Assembly (NCBI GenBank): GCA_025331445.1 | Contig: JAIWNE010000024.1 | Coordinates: 248,001 to 312,000, forward strand | Reading direction: 5' to 3' | Length of the DNA: 64,000 nt | DNA from: Blakeslea trispora | Lineage: Eukaryota; Mucoromycota; Mucoromycetes; Mucorales; Choanephoraceae | Part shown: one piece after another, positions 22,674-32,461 of the stretch | Layout: every line of letters starts with the position of its first letter | Numbering within the stretch: position 1 is the stretch's first letter | Program-made: the position numbers and the translations under genes | The notes under the pieces: model-generated | The model's input: the letters and a program-made list of their open reading frames with translations, nothing else | Database searches by the model: none | What the model was told of the DNA's origin: nothing

Positions 22674-24764
22674 ATGATATCCATTCCTACTTGGACTATA
22701 TTTGTTATTATTATCGCTACTATTATGACTATACTTTCTGGAGCTTATTATGTATTTCGAAAGCGAATCAGCAAAAAGAAAACTACAGTGGGTACTCAAG
22801 AATCAACCCAGGATCATGTTGATAAGACCTTCAACAATGCATACAACGATGATATTGAAGCCAACATGGAAAAACAAAAGGAATTGCCATCAACTACACC
22901 TTTGAGTATGCTGAAATCAAGTTGTTCACAAAAATCTTATTTATCAAAAGAGTCAAGAAAGCCAACGGACGATACACTTCCTGTCATGCCTAGCCCTGTG
23001 CACCATAAGAAAGAGAAAGACAATACAGATCTGGGTACAATCAAGATCCATCTTCCTTTACCGCCTCCTTGCTCTTCTTTCTTTTCAGACAAGATGGAGC
23101 TAAATTCTGATGAAGCAAACTATCTGTTTGAGGCATATTCCCAAAGAGACTTGTCGCCTGCAACAGAAGAAAGAGACTTGATGAGCATTGCTGCTGCCAA
23201 CATACAATCTACAGCTGCTACCATCAAGAGTACATTGCGTCAGTCATTGAGGAGAAAGAAATCGACAGCTGCAAGACATACACCTATCCATCAATACTTT
23301 CCAACTAACCTTGCCAACATGCAACATCTCTCAAGTGATACCTCTATCAGTCGGCAGCTTTCCCGGGCTTCCTCTCGCAAGCCCTTGGACGAGATGTCGT
23401 CTCGTAATACACCCTCATTGACACCAGACAGCCTTCCTTCTACACCTAATACTACACAGGAATACTTTAGCAGCAAGGCCCAGAACTCTTTTGCTGAATG
23501 CAAGTCAGTAAGGGACATGGAGAGCAATAAAATCATGATAGAGGATGCACCTTTGGCAGACTATGATTCGACAGCATCCGCCTCTTCATGTCAGTCGCAT
23601 CATCCAAATTCTTCTTTGATAGATCTGCAGGACAACGCTCCTGCCAAAGCAACAGAAAGATCCGAATCATCCGATGAGGCAGAGAATGAGGAGCTAACAA
23701 CCCCTCAAGAAGTCGCTTCTGCTGCTGCCAGAAAGATTATCCGTTCTGCATCCCGCAAGTCTCGTACAAGATCTGTCATTTCAACTCATGTACAGCATCT
23801 TGACTCTGGCACTCAAGGTGCTGTTGACAGACAGAGGACTGTCTATGCTACTTTGCGAGATACCAGTCGAAAGGAGAGTCAGTTGGACCAGGCTGATATG
23901 AGTAAAGCAGACCAAAGACTGTTGACCTCAAGTGCATCAGGGCCCATCACAACCTCGGGCAAGAAAGCCAATCGAATTCAAGAACTACAGAGAGCATTCC
24001 AAGATGACAGCAGCACACGTCCTAATAGTCATTCATCGGATAGGCCATCATCACTCAAGAAACTAGGTGCAAACAAAGGACACAAGTCATTAAAGAGCCT
24101 TTTTGAACCTTTTGAAAACGCTCCATGTCTAGATCAAGTCAGTCCATCAGACCGGCTGACCCAATCCAAGACGGATCACGATAGTTTCATGACAGCCCCT
24201 TTATGGATGGCTGTTGATGATCAAAATGACAATGCAAAAGCAACCTCTCCTACAGCTAAAAGCTCTCCTAGTGAATCAGGGAACAATGTGGACACTATCA
24301 GGCGCATGCTTCGATCTTCATGGAGTGGCAACAATCTCCGTCAGAGTGGCTCAAATCAAACCTTATCTGCTGTCTCTGATATGGATAGCATAGGCTCAAG
24401 CTATCTTCAACCATCGCCGTTGGGAAGTACGAATCCCCGATTACAGAATAGACATCTCATGTCATTGTCTCTCACATCAACTGTACAACGTGCTAGGCCA
24501 TCCATGCCTATTGGATTTATGAGTTCACCAGAAGGACCTGTACCAACAGCATCATTTTCATCTTCCACAGCACGCACCATGATCCCTGCAGAAGAAATAG
24601 AAGAAACAACCATTAGACAACTAGAAGTTCAGGAAAGCCATCGTCAAAACCCTTCAGGCATGATTGTTGAATGTTGCCTGAAGGATGTATTGCAACCTAC
24701 TATTGAAACAAAAACAGCTGCTCAAAGAGAGCGGGAGAAGTATTTAAAATCCATTCAGGCATAA
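22674..24764 (+). CDS. Single-pass membrane protein with long Ser-rich tail, unknown
   Basis: One uninterrupted exon, 696 residues. Residues 2-27 are a hydrophobic segment (TWTIFVIIIATIMTILSGAY) followed by RKRISKKK, which predicts the large C-terminal part on the cytosolic side. The rest is rich in Ser, Thr, Asn and Gln with several basic patches (LRRKKS, ASRKSRTRS) that look like kinase sites. The last 40 residues (after about 655) are less degenerate and end KYLKSIQA. I know no domain in it. A plasma-membrane or ER scaffold is possible. Confidence 0.65.
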   Translation: MISIPTWTIFVIIIATIMTILSGAYYVFRKRISKKKTTVGTQESTQDHVDKTFNNAYNDDIEANMEKQKELPSTTPLSMLKSSCSQKSYLSKESRKPTDDTLPVMPSPVHHKKEKDNTDLGTIKIHLPLPPPCSSFFSDKMELNSDEANYLFEAYSQRDLSPATEERDLMSIAAANIQSTAATIKSTLRQSLRRKKSTAARHTPIHQYFPTNLANMQHLSSDTSISRQLSRASSRKPLDEMSSRNTPSLTPDSLPSTPNTTQEYFSSKAQNSFAECKSVRDMESNKIMIEDAPLADYDSTASASSCQSHHPNSSLIDLQDNAPAKATERSESSDEAENEELTTPQEVASAAARKIIRSASRKSRTRSVISTHVQHLDSGTQGAVDRQRTVYATLRDTSRKESQLDQADMSKADQRLLTSSASGPITTSGKKANRIQELQRAFQDDSSTRPNSHSSDRPSSLKKLGANKGHKSLKSLFEPFENAPCLDQVSPSDRLTQSKTDHDSFMTAPLWMAVDDQNDNAKATSPTAKSSPSESGNNVDTIRRMLRSSWSGNNLRQSGSNQTLSAVSDMDSIGSSYLQPSPLGSTNPRLQNRHLMSLSLTSTVQRARPSMPIGFMSSPEGPVPTASFSSSTARTMIPAEEIEETTIRQLEVQESHRQNPSGMIVECCLKDVLQPTIETKTAAQREREKYLKSIQA

Positions 24765-24958
24765 CTAAATAAACTGAAAGGAGGGAGGAGAAACTCTCAA
24801 ACAACAATAACAACAACAGAAAAAAAAAGGGGGGATACATGTCATCCAGGAGTGATTAAGCAAAGTGAAATGAAATTCATCCATATGTTTTATTACTTGC
24901 TGCATAAATGATTTAGTTGTATATAGATATGTATATGTGTATATTTACAATTATGTGG

Positions 24959-26216
24959 CTAATGGCCATTTGTTGTATGATGAAGTTGGGAAGGATGTGG
25001 TGAGTTTGTCTGGGATGAACTACTGCCTTTCTGGAGATAATGCTCCATATAATGCTCTAGCATTTCAGCAGCTAGTTCTAAAAAAAAAAAGAAGAAAGTG
25101 AGCTGCACTAGATCAACTTGACCTCCTCCCAACTTGTTTTCTTTTTGTTTTCTCTTACCATATATTTGTCCTACATCAACATCATCAAATGTTTCAGTCC
25201 AGTTCTCATTCAGTTTCTCTGAAGATGACAAATTAGTTGCTAGCAATAATGCCGCTGCTGCTACTAATTTGGGCTTGTATAAAACACATAAAGGAGCACC
25301 GAGACTATAACAAAAAAAAGAAGAGTTCTTCTTTAAAAAAAAACCCTTATTTTTTCACCAATCTTTTTTTTTTTTTTTTTTTTACCTTTGGTATAATAAG
25401 GTCCATGCCTTTCTTACGGAAGAAGGTTGCACTGCTAACTGTCAAAGTTCCTTTCTTATCTTCCTTTTTTCTTCTCTCTTTGATGAATTTACCTTTGAGT
25501 TGTGCTTCTAATTCTAATAACCTTAGCTGGGGATGTTCAACAGATAAGTCAAAGCAAAGGGTTTCTAAAACGATGATTTCATTATAAAGCATCAACTCCT
25601 TCCATCGTATGAAATCCTATCCATCCCCCCCTCAACGGCATGAGCAAAACTGATTTCTTTTTTCTTTCTTCAGCTCTCTCTTTACCTTGGAATCTTCTTC
25701 CAGCCTTAATTTATCATTTTTTTGACTTTTTTGGGCACATGCAAGCACAATATCTTTAAGTCGCCGTGTACATTCTTCTACTTTTGTAGCAACAAATAGA
25801 CAGGTGGCAGCAATTTCCTATAAACTAGTGTCTTAAAAAAAAAAGGGAAGGGGATTTTAACCATACAACCTTCCTTACATAAACATGAAATCGACTCATG
25901 GACTGTCTCATAAAGAATCGATGAAAATATGTGCTGGCAGTGACAACGACTAATTGTGGTCTATATAGACATGAGTTAAAGTGATCCAGTTCAAACAAAA
26001 AAAAAAGTATATCTTACAATGCTAGCTTGGCACCAACAGAGAGCAAATAATGACATCCTTTTAGTCTGTCGATTTGCTCCTGCTCAAAGGTTCTACCATC
26101 TAATATTGTAGGCGTATCATGAAGCTCTCCTTTTGTGAAATACCACTGCTTTTGATGCTTTTGAGTCAGTTGAGGGTAAAGTACAGTTGTAAGAAACTCA
26201 TTACCTGTGTTGTCAT
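24959..26216 (-). CDS. Transcription-type cyclin (cyclin K/T, Pch1/Ctk2 group)
   Basis: Eight exons: 26205-26216, 26018-26157, 25879-25960, 25686-25817, 25493-25616, 25386-25434, 25159-25304, 24959-25077. All junctions keep phase and give 267 residues. The first exon is only four codons (MTTQ). The cyclin box starts with WYFTKGELHDTP, then KLALPQLVVVTASTYFHRFF, CLFVATKVEE and LETLCFDLSVEHP; a second cyclin fold follows with LGAPLCVLYKPKLVAAAALL. These match cyclins that pair with CDK9/CDK12-type kinases acting on the RNA polymerase II C-terminal domain. Cyclin K, cyclin T (Pch1) and Ctk2 cannot be told apart here. The tail is His/Ser/Gln-rich and short. Confidence 0.85.
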
Positions 26217-26445
26217 TACTGCCAGTCTCTAAACCAGTCTTTCTTCGTCCGCGCTTTAAATGAAATATATAATTTATGATTTTTTTCTTAAGAAAAAAAA
26301 AAAATCCGTACACAAAATGCTATTCAGCTGTGACTACAGAATTTTTTTTTTTTAGGGCAGAGAATTTCCTTGAAAGAAATCTACTATGTTCTTTATAGCT
26401 TATTTTTATAAATTGAGATTGACACGTTTTTTTTTTTATTTTTGT

Positions 26446-26895
26446 TCATAGATCAGTACTGCTTTTTCGTATAAATGAATGAATATCTTTGCAGTCGCAT
26501 ATGTCATGAGCCAACATAAGCTCTTTCAGCCTAATCACTTCATTCTTCAGCTTGTTTGTGGTTGTGTTGAGTAGCTCATTTTTTGCTTCTAAATATCTTG
26601 CTTGTTCAATCATTTTCTGTTGTTCATTCTTCTTTTTCTCTCGACAACGATAAGCTTAAAAGTTGGAATCAGCAAAAAATCATAAAACTTTGAAACTGTA
26701 TTTAATTTTACCTGCCAGTCGATTCCTCTCTAGGCTTTGCTTCCTTTTGCTTGCTTGTATTGCTAAATCGACATAGCTCTTTTGTTCTTCCTGTGGCACT
26801 AGTGTCATATCTGTTGGTTGCTTTAGTTCATTTGATTGCATTGTAGTTTGATTTAGAAAATAAATAGCTTGTTCGGAATAAGAATGAAACATCAT
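26446..26895 (-). CDS. Small bZIP transcription factor, ATF/CREB type
   Basis: Two exons (26712-26895 and 26446-26654; 57-nt intron in phase 1) give 130 residues. The intron falls inside the basic region, which reads ERNRLAAYRCREKKK across the junction and has the NxxAAxxCR core of ATF/CREB proteins. A heptad zipper follows (about residues 85-112, with Leu, Ile, Met and Leu at the register positions). The N-terminal 60 residues are short and without a known activation domain. Start is the first of two adjacent ATGs at 26895; the second Met or a later one (MQSNELK) could also serve. Confidence 0.85.
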
Positions 26896-28542
26896 CAACA
26901 GCAAAAAAAAAAAAAAAAATGAAAGGAGAAAAAAAAAAGAATAGCTTCTGTTGTCAACTTTTCTGTTAAGCAAATTCTACCAAACATAGCTAAATCAAAC
27001 AAAAGTTGCCGAGGGGGATGCAAGCTGTCAAATAAATAAAATCCAATGAAACTCAACCTGTCATATTCTGCAAATCTTTCCCTTTTTGTTCTTTTATCAA
27101 CTTTGAATGATTGATTATAGCTTATGAACCACGTATACTCACGATGGACTAAACCATTAGGTGGAGAGTATGAAAAATAGTAGAAAAGAGAATCTCTTGT
27201 TGTCTTTGTTTATGTTAGTTTTAACAATGTTGCTATTAGAAAGTACAGCTTTTATTATATGATGTTATGATGTTTTGCATCATACACTTCTTGACACTGT
27301 TTTGGTTTATGCCCAAGCTAGTATAAAAAAAAAAGGACACACATTGGAATAAATAAGAGTATGTTTCGTATCCTAAAGTCATCATGAAGCAGAGAAAAAA
27401 AAATGGTATGCCAAACTTCATGTTCCTCATCTTAGCTGGATAAATACACTGGTAGTTTTTGATGACAGTTTTCTCCTTTTCAATAGAATAGCTTCTAAAT
27501 CCTTTTGACCTCCCCCCAAAAATACACTTGTACTAACTTTATCAAAATGAACAAGAATCAAGCTAGTTTCAGAAAACTATCTCTCTTTCTTTATTAAAAA
27601 ACACACACATTTGCCCTCCCTCCTTTTGTTTAGGGACAAAGAGATGGTTGATGTTTAGTTTTGGCACCAGTCAATTAAAGCAGGAAGAATAGTTTAAAAA
27701 AGGCACTACTCATGGTTCTATATCGATGTTCATCTTAAAATTAAAGTAGTCTGTGTGGTAGTTTTTTTCTGTAGCCCAATAGGCTTTGTTTTTTTAGAAA
27801 CAAGGCATTCTTATTTCGAAAGTGAAACGAGAACATATCAGCTAGAATACAGCAGCACTTTTTTTTCTTCAAAAAAGAAGGACTAGAATTCTCCCTCCTA
27901 GAGGTTTAACCAGTCATCCAATAAAACTCTCCTTTTTGTATTTATCCAAAACCATATAAAATACCTGTATACTCAACATATTGAATCCTGATTTTTTTTT
28001 TAAATTTTTGTCCAACCATGCGCCATGTGCTTTTGAATCATCGAAAAAAAAGTGTAGGTGATTCGATGTATCATTTAGACAAATGAACAAAAAAAGAATC
28101 TTTTGAATTGAGTTATTTCAAAGCGACATTGTCTCCAAATCAAAGCCAAATACATCCCAATAGACTTTCTCTTCTAGGAGTTGTCATCAACAAGAATCCA
28201 ATTTCACAAATTAGCTTTAAACTCCTCTGTTTTCATATGAAGATAATGTCTCTTGTACACTGTATTTAGTGGATGTATCTGAAATAGATATTTTCTTAAA
28301 AGCAAACAAGAGAAAGACTTGAATCCACTTGCAAGAAAGTAGCTAAATTTCTTTTTTTTTAATTGTTGAATGATTTTAAACCTTTGTTGTGTATTTTTAT
28401 AGCATTGTTTCGGGTTAGAAAAGTTCAAAAATAGGGCTACACGTAAATATCACGTGCTTCCTTGGAGCATATAAATAGGGCTACACAACTTATTTATTTT
28501 CCAGCTTATACATTCTCTTTTTTCTTATTTTGTTTTTCAACC
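26896..28542. other. Intergenic, shared promoter region
   Basis: About 1.65 kb between two divergently oriented genes (bZIP to the left, acyltransferase to the right), so it should contain both promoters. Many A and T runs. Short minus-strand ORFs at 27236-27430 and 28204-28428 show no domain and are probably chance. Confidence 0.5.
28430..28487 (+). promoter_or_regulatory. Likely core promoter of the acyltransferase gene
   Basis: A TATAAATAG box at 28470-28478 lies 65 bp before the ATG. The 12-mer ATAGGGCTACAC occurs twice (near 28430 and 28475), the second overlapping the TATA box. Between them is a CACGTG E-box at 28451-28456, a site type bound by basic helix-loop-helix factors. Confidence 0.5.
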
Positions 28543-30944
28543 ATGACAGTAGACGCTTATGAAGGCATGAAAGCTTTTTATAAGCTTATCACTTATATTT
28601 TCTTTCGAGAAATAAAAGTGAGGTAATTCCCCAAAAAAAAAAGAATCAACGAAATAGTTGCATAAATTAACTAAAATCCATAGTGGCGTTCATAATGTAC
28701 CCTTAGATGATCCTTGTATCTTCATTGTTGCACCACACGCAAACCAGTAAGTCCTGTGTTTAAAACAAGTACAGAGAACCACATACTGATACAAAAGAGG
28801 ATGTTTTTTTAAAGATTTGTAGATCCTGGCATGGTCATGATCTCGAGTCCACGTCGTTTCAGTCCTCTTATGGCTGAATCTTCTTTCAAAAAGAAGATCA
28901 TTGGTGATGGAGCTCGTGCTCTTCGGGCCAGTAAGTGTTTTTTTTTTGTTATAAATACTTTAAAAAAAGAAGTGGGGCCATTGACGACATATCCTTAGTT
29001 CCAGTCGTACGACCTCAAGATCTCGCTACAAAAGGAGTTGGCACACTCTTTGCAAGTGAAGAAGATGACACTTTACTTAACGGAAAAGACACTGAATTCA
29101 AACGACAGATTGCAGCCCGAGACATGATTGTGCTCTCCAAGACTCTCTCTCTAGAAGTAGCTGAAGTTCTCTCTGACACTCAGCTGAGATTAAAGAAAGC
29201 ATTGACGCCAGAAGCAAAAGCCTTGATCCCCACTCTATCCTCCTACAAAGTAATTCCACACATAGACCAAGGCAAGCTATATGATAAAGTACACGAGAGA
29301 CTCAATCAAGGTGAATGTATTGTTATTTTTCCCGAGGGAGGTAGTCATGACCGACTTGAGATGTTACCTTTGAAAGGTGAGAGTGATTGTGTTATGAAGA
29401 AAATTTCAACTCAAAAAAAAAAACACTAGCTGGTTTTGCTATTATGGCATTGGGAGCTATGGCTGAGAACAAAAACTTGAATGTCAAGATTGTACCTGTT
29501 GGTAAGCCATCTCATTCTATGGATTATAACACACCCACTGACTTTCATAAAAAAAAAAATCCCTTCTGATAGGCCTAAACTACTTTCATCCTCACCGATT
29601 CAGATCACGTGCAGTCGTTTCTTATGGTGCTCCTATCTCTGTTAGCCGCGATCTAGTAGAACAATATACAAAAGGCGGTCAATCAAAAAGAGATGCTATT
29701 GCTAGCTTGTTAGAAGCAGGTTATGATGGTCTCAAGAGTGTTACAGTCAATGCTCCCAACTACGATACGCTGATGGTAATCAATATCATTCTTTTTCTCT
29801 TAAAAAAAAACTGACTGTTTTTTTTTGCTATAGATTATCGCAACTGCACGAAGACTCTATAAACCAGCAGCTGAACATAAGCTAAACATTGACCAAGTGG
29901 TTGAATTGAATCGACGGTTCCTTTTAGGTTATAAATATTTTGAAAAAGATCCCCGATTGGTAGAATTGGCTCATCGTATCAAAGCTTACAACAATACTCT
30001 CAAATATTTTGGTTTACGCGATCATCAAGTGCCTAGAACACAATATGCTGCTTTCTCTGCTGCCCCCATCCTACTTTCACGTATATCCAAACTCGTATTT
30101 TTAGCTTTCTTTGGTTTCCCTGCGTAAGTAGAATAAGGGCTTGGATATATCTCTCTATTGACACTATTTTTTATTTAGACTCCTGATTAATTCACCCATC
30201 ATCATTACTGCACTTATCATCAGTCAGAAAAAGCAAGAAGGCAAGTGTTTACCTATTTAAAAAAGAAAATTTTACTTTTTTGTTTAATCAGTCATGTTGA
30301 ATTTTTAGAGGCATTGGCTGGTTCTTCTGTCAAGATTGCAGGTAGAGATGTACTGGCTACATGGAAGATTCTAGTTGCACTTGTTGGTATACCTACACTA
30401 TATGGATCTTATTCAACCATCTTGTTCTTCTATCTCTATGCACATGGTTTTGCACACCCTTTCAAGCTTTCGTTATTAGTTTGGGCAGTCCTGCCTTTTA
30501 TTCAATACATGTGTGGTCTCTTGTTAGAAAATAGTATTGACATTTATAGGTAAGCAAAAAAAAAAAAAAAAAAGAAAAAAAAATAGAAGGCTCTGAGCTT
30601 ATGTTGTTTCTAGATCATTATCACCACTCTTTATGTCACTGAGTAACCCTGATGGTGCAGCAGAACTTCGTCAGATGCGTGAAAACTTGTCAGACACAAT
30701 CACAAAGTTTGTTGATGAAAATGGATCCACTGCATTAAGTGACTTTGATCGACACAAGTTTGATGAAATGGAACCACACCAACAGATTGAATCTAGAAGT
30801 ATCTTGAGTGGGCTAGAGGTGAGACCGTCTATTATGAAAAAGTGGTTTGATGATCGTCAAATTTTCAGCTTCAACAGCAGCGTTTCAACAAACACTTCTT
30901 CTGCTTCCTCTGAAGTGGATGAAAATTCGGATGAAGACATGTAG
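28543..30944 (+). CDS. SCT1: Glycerol-3-phosphate / dihydroxyacetone-phosphate acyltransferase
   Basis: Ten exons (28543-28622, 28684-28745, 28815-28930, 28973-29376, 29430-29501, 29573-29775, 29834-30123, 30179-30240, 30309-30549, 30614-30944), all joining in phase. It catalyses the first acylation of glycerolipid synthesis in the ER. Acyltransferase motifs: APHANQFVDP (His of motif I), SPRRFSPLMAE, FPEGGSHDRLEMLPLKAG (motif III) and VPVGLNYFHPHRFRSR (motif IV). Two or three hydrophobic segments follow (about residues 375-490), then an acidic, Ser-rich tail as in yeast Sct1 and Gpt2, where it is phosphorylated. The intron at 30241-30308 begins with GC (AG|GCAAGT) instead of GT. The divergent neighbour is the bZIP gene. 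Confidence 0.93.
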
Positions 30945-31635
30945 AGTCTCTTTTTTTTTTTCTTCTCTTAGAAAGATAGTTTTGAAAATAAAGAAATAAG
31001 CACCTTTGTTTGCGTTCTATAAAACATATAATTTTTTTTTAGTTGTTAGATCTTTATTGACTGTTGTAATATCCTGTTCTTTCTAATGAGTCGTATCGTT
31101 TGTAAAAGAACAAAAATGGGTCATAGTAAGAACCCACAGAGAGTAAACTCTTAAGAGCGTGCTTAGCTTAGACTATTTGATTGGGTAGTGTTCTGGATCA
31201 GGATTGATACAAGGAAGAGTAGAATACATCAAATGTGATTTTGTCAGATAGAGTTAGCACATTCAGGATTGAATTTCAGGCTGTTTTAAAAACAAGCAAA
31301 ACCCCAATTAGTCTATTCCAACACTTTTTCTTTAATAAAGAATAGATCAATAAGCATATTCAAGATAGAAGATGAGACAGTTGTTACTCAAACACTTATT
31401 GGATGAGGTATCACCCCTTTATCGTCTTTAGATAGTTTGAAAGATGGCGAGAAAATACCTTTTAAAGAAATGCTTTCGTAAAAGGAAACCAATGCCTCCT
31501 TATTTTTTTGCATTCAATACAAGTTGATCACTTTTTGTGATGATTTTTTTCAAACTTCAAAAATTAGTTTTGTGTTACTTAAAGCACTTTAAATCATTTC
31601 AGTACCCGACTGGCAAAGCTATTTTTCTCTTTTTA
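30945..31635. other. Intergenic, nothing recognised
   Basis: 3' flank of the acyltransferase gene up to the inverted-repeat element at 31636. AT-rich, no ORF of note. Confidence 0.5.
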
Positions 31636-31685
31636 GGGCGTTTTCTCAGTAGGAGAAGCCCTATAGCTTTTGTTCAAAAAAAAAA

Positions 31686-31729
31686 TTGTAATGTAATGTC
31701 ACGTCACGTGATGTGACATTACATTACAA
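31686..31729. repeat. Perfect hairpin, 17-bp arms
   Basis: TTGTAATGTAATGTCAC at 31686-31702 is repeated exactly in reverse complement at 31713-31729, around a 10-nt loop containing CACGTG. It lies in a run of A's on both sides, so a transcript from it would fold strongly. Confidence 0.9.
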
Positions 31730-31863
31730 AAAAAAATTGGAACAAAATTAAATATCGGTTATAAATTCGTTTTTAGGTGTTACAAAAAAAATTATAGGAA
31801 GAAAAAAGCTACTTCATACACGGATAATGAGCTTCAAACAGCTACAGATTACGAGCATCAAAA

Positions 31864-31990
31864 CAGGCGGGAGGGGGTATGGGGGAGGGTTGTCCCTCCC
31901 CCATGCACACAGGCAGCACTGACCAGGATCAGTTGAGTAAGCTTTAGCCAGCTGGGAGGGGGTTCGAGGGGGAGGGTCGTCCCTCCCCTC
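31864..31990. repeat. Two copies of a G-rich self-complementary unit
   Basis: Two units about 85 bp apart share the form GGGAGGGGG, a short link, GGGGGAGGG, four bases, CCCTCCC. Each unit can fold as a hairpin (GGGGGAGGG with CCCTCCCCC) and its G runs could form a quadruplex. Base composition is sharply different from the flanks. Confidence 0.7.
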
Positions 31991-32461
31991 AAGCGAAGCC
32001 AGTATTATCAAAATAAAGTTTTAATACAGTCACAGCAGTTGAGAAAACGCCCGATTTATGGACTTAGTTTACTAAGTTCCTTGACTAACTTTTTTTATTT
32101 TCCACTTTTCTCTCTCTCTCTTTCTTCTTTAAGAAGCACTGCATTTCGAGAGCAATAGGGCAGAGAAACACTTTTTTCTCTAAATATTGCTTTATTGTTA
32201 TACTTTTTCTTTTGATTATCTACTAAACCTTTACCCGTTTCTTTTTTTTTTATCTAAATCATTTTGTACCTTTTTCTTGTGTACACATTGTATCTATAAA
32301 AACAAAATTACGTGCGCTATCCTCATACGAAACGATTGATAGAAAGTCAAAAAAAGCGAAAACATTCATACAAGCTTACTTGTTTATTTTAGACCAGAGT
32401 AAGTAATTTGTTGATGTAGACTGTCCTTTAGAAGATTAACACAACCATTCAGACTACAAAC

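Larger units (their letters stand above)
31636..32052. mobile_element. MITE-like 417-bp element
   Basis: The 13-mer GGGCGTTTTCTCA at 31636-31648 is matched exactly in reverse complement at 32040-32052. Between them are a strong hairpin (31686-31729) and two G-rich repeats. No ORF. This plan fits a non-autonomous DNA transposon, but I could not find a convincing target-site duplication next to the ends, so the class is open. Confidence 0.5.

Noticed and set aside
25386..25436. A frame break in the cyclin gene
   Set aside because: Using acceptor TTAG at 25435-25436 rather than the one six bases earlier restores phase with no indel.
31620..32060. Target-site duplication at the MITE-like element
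   Set aside because: Flanks TTTTA and GATTTA are similar but not equal; I would not call it.
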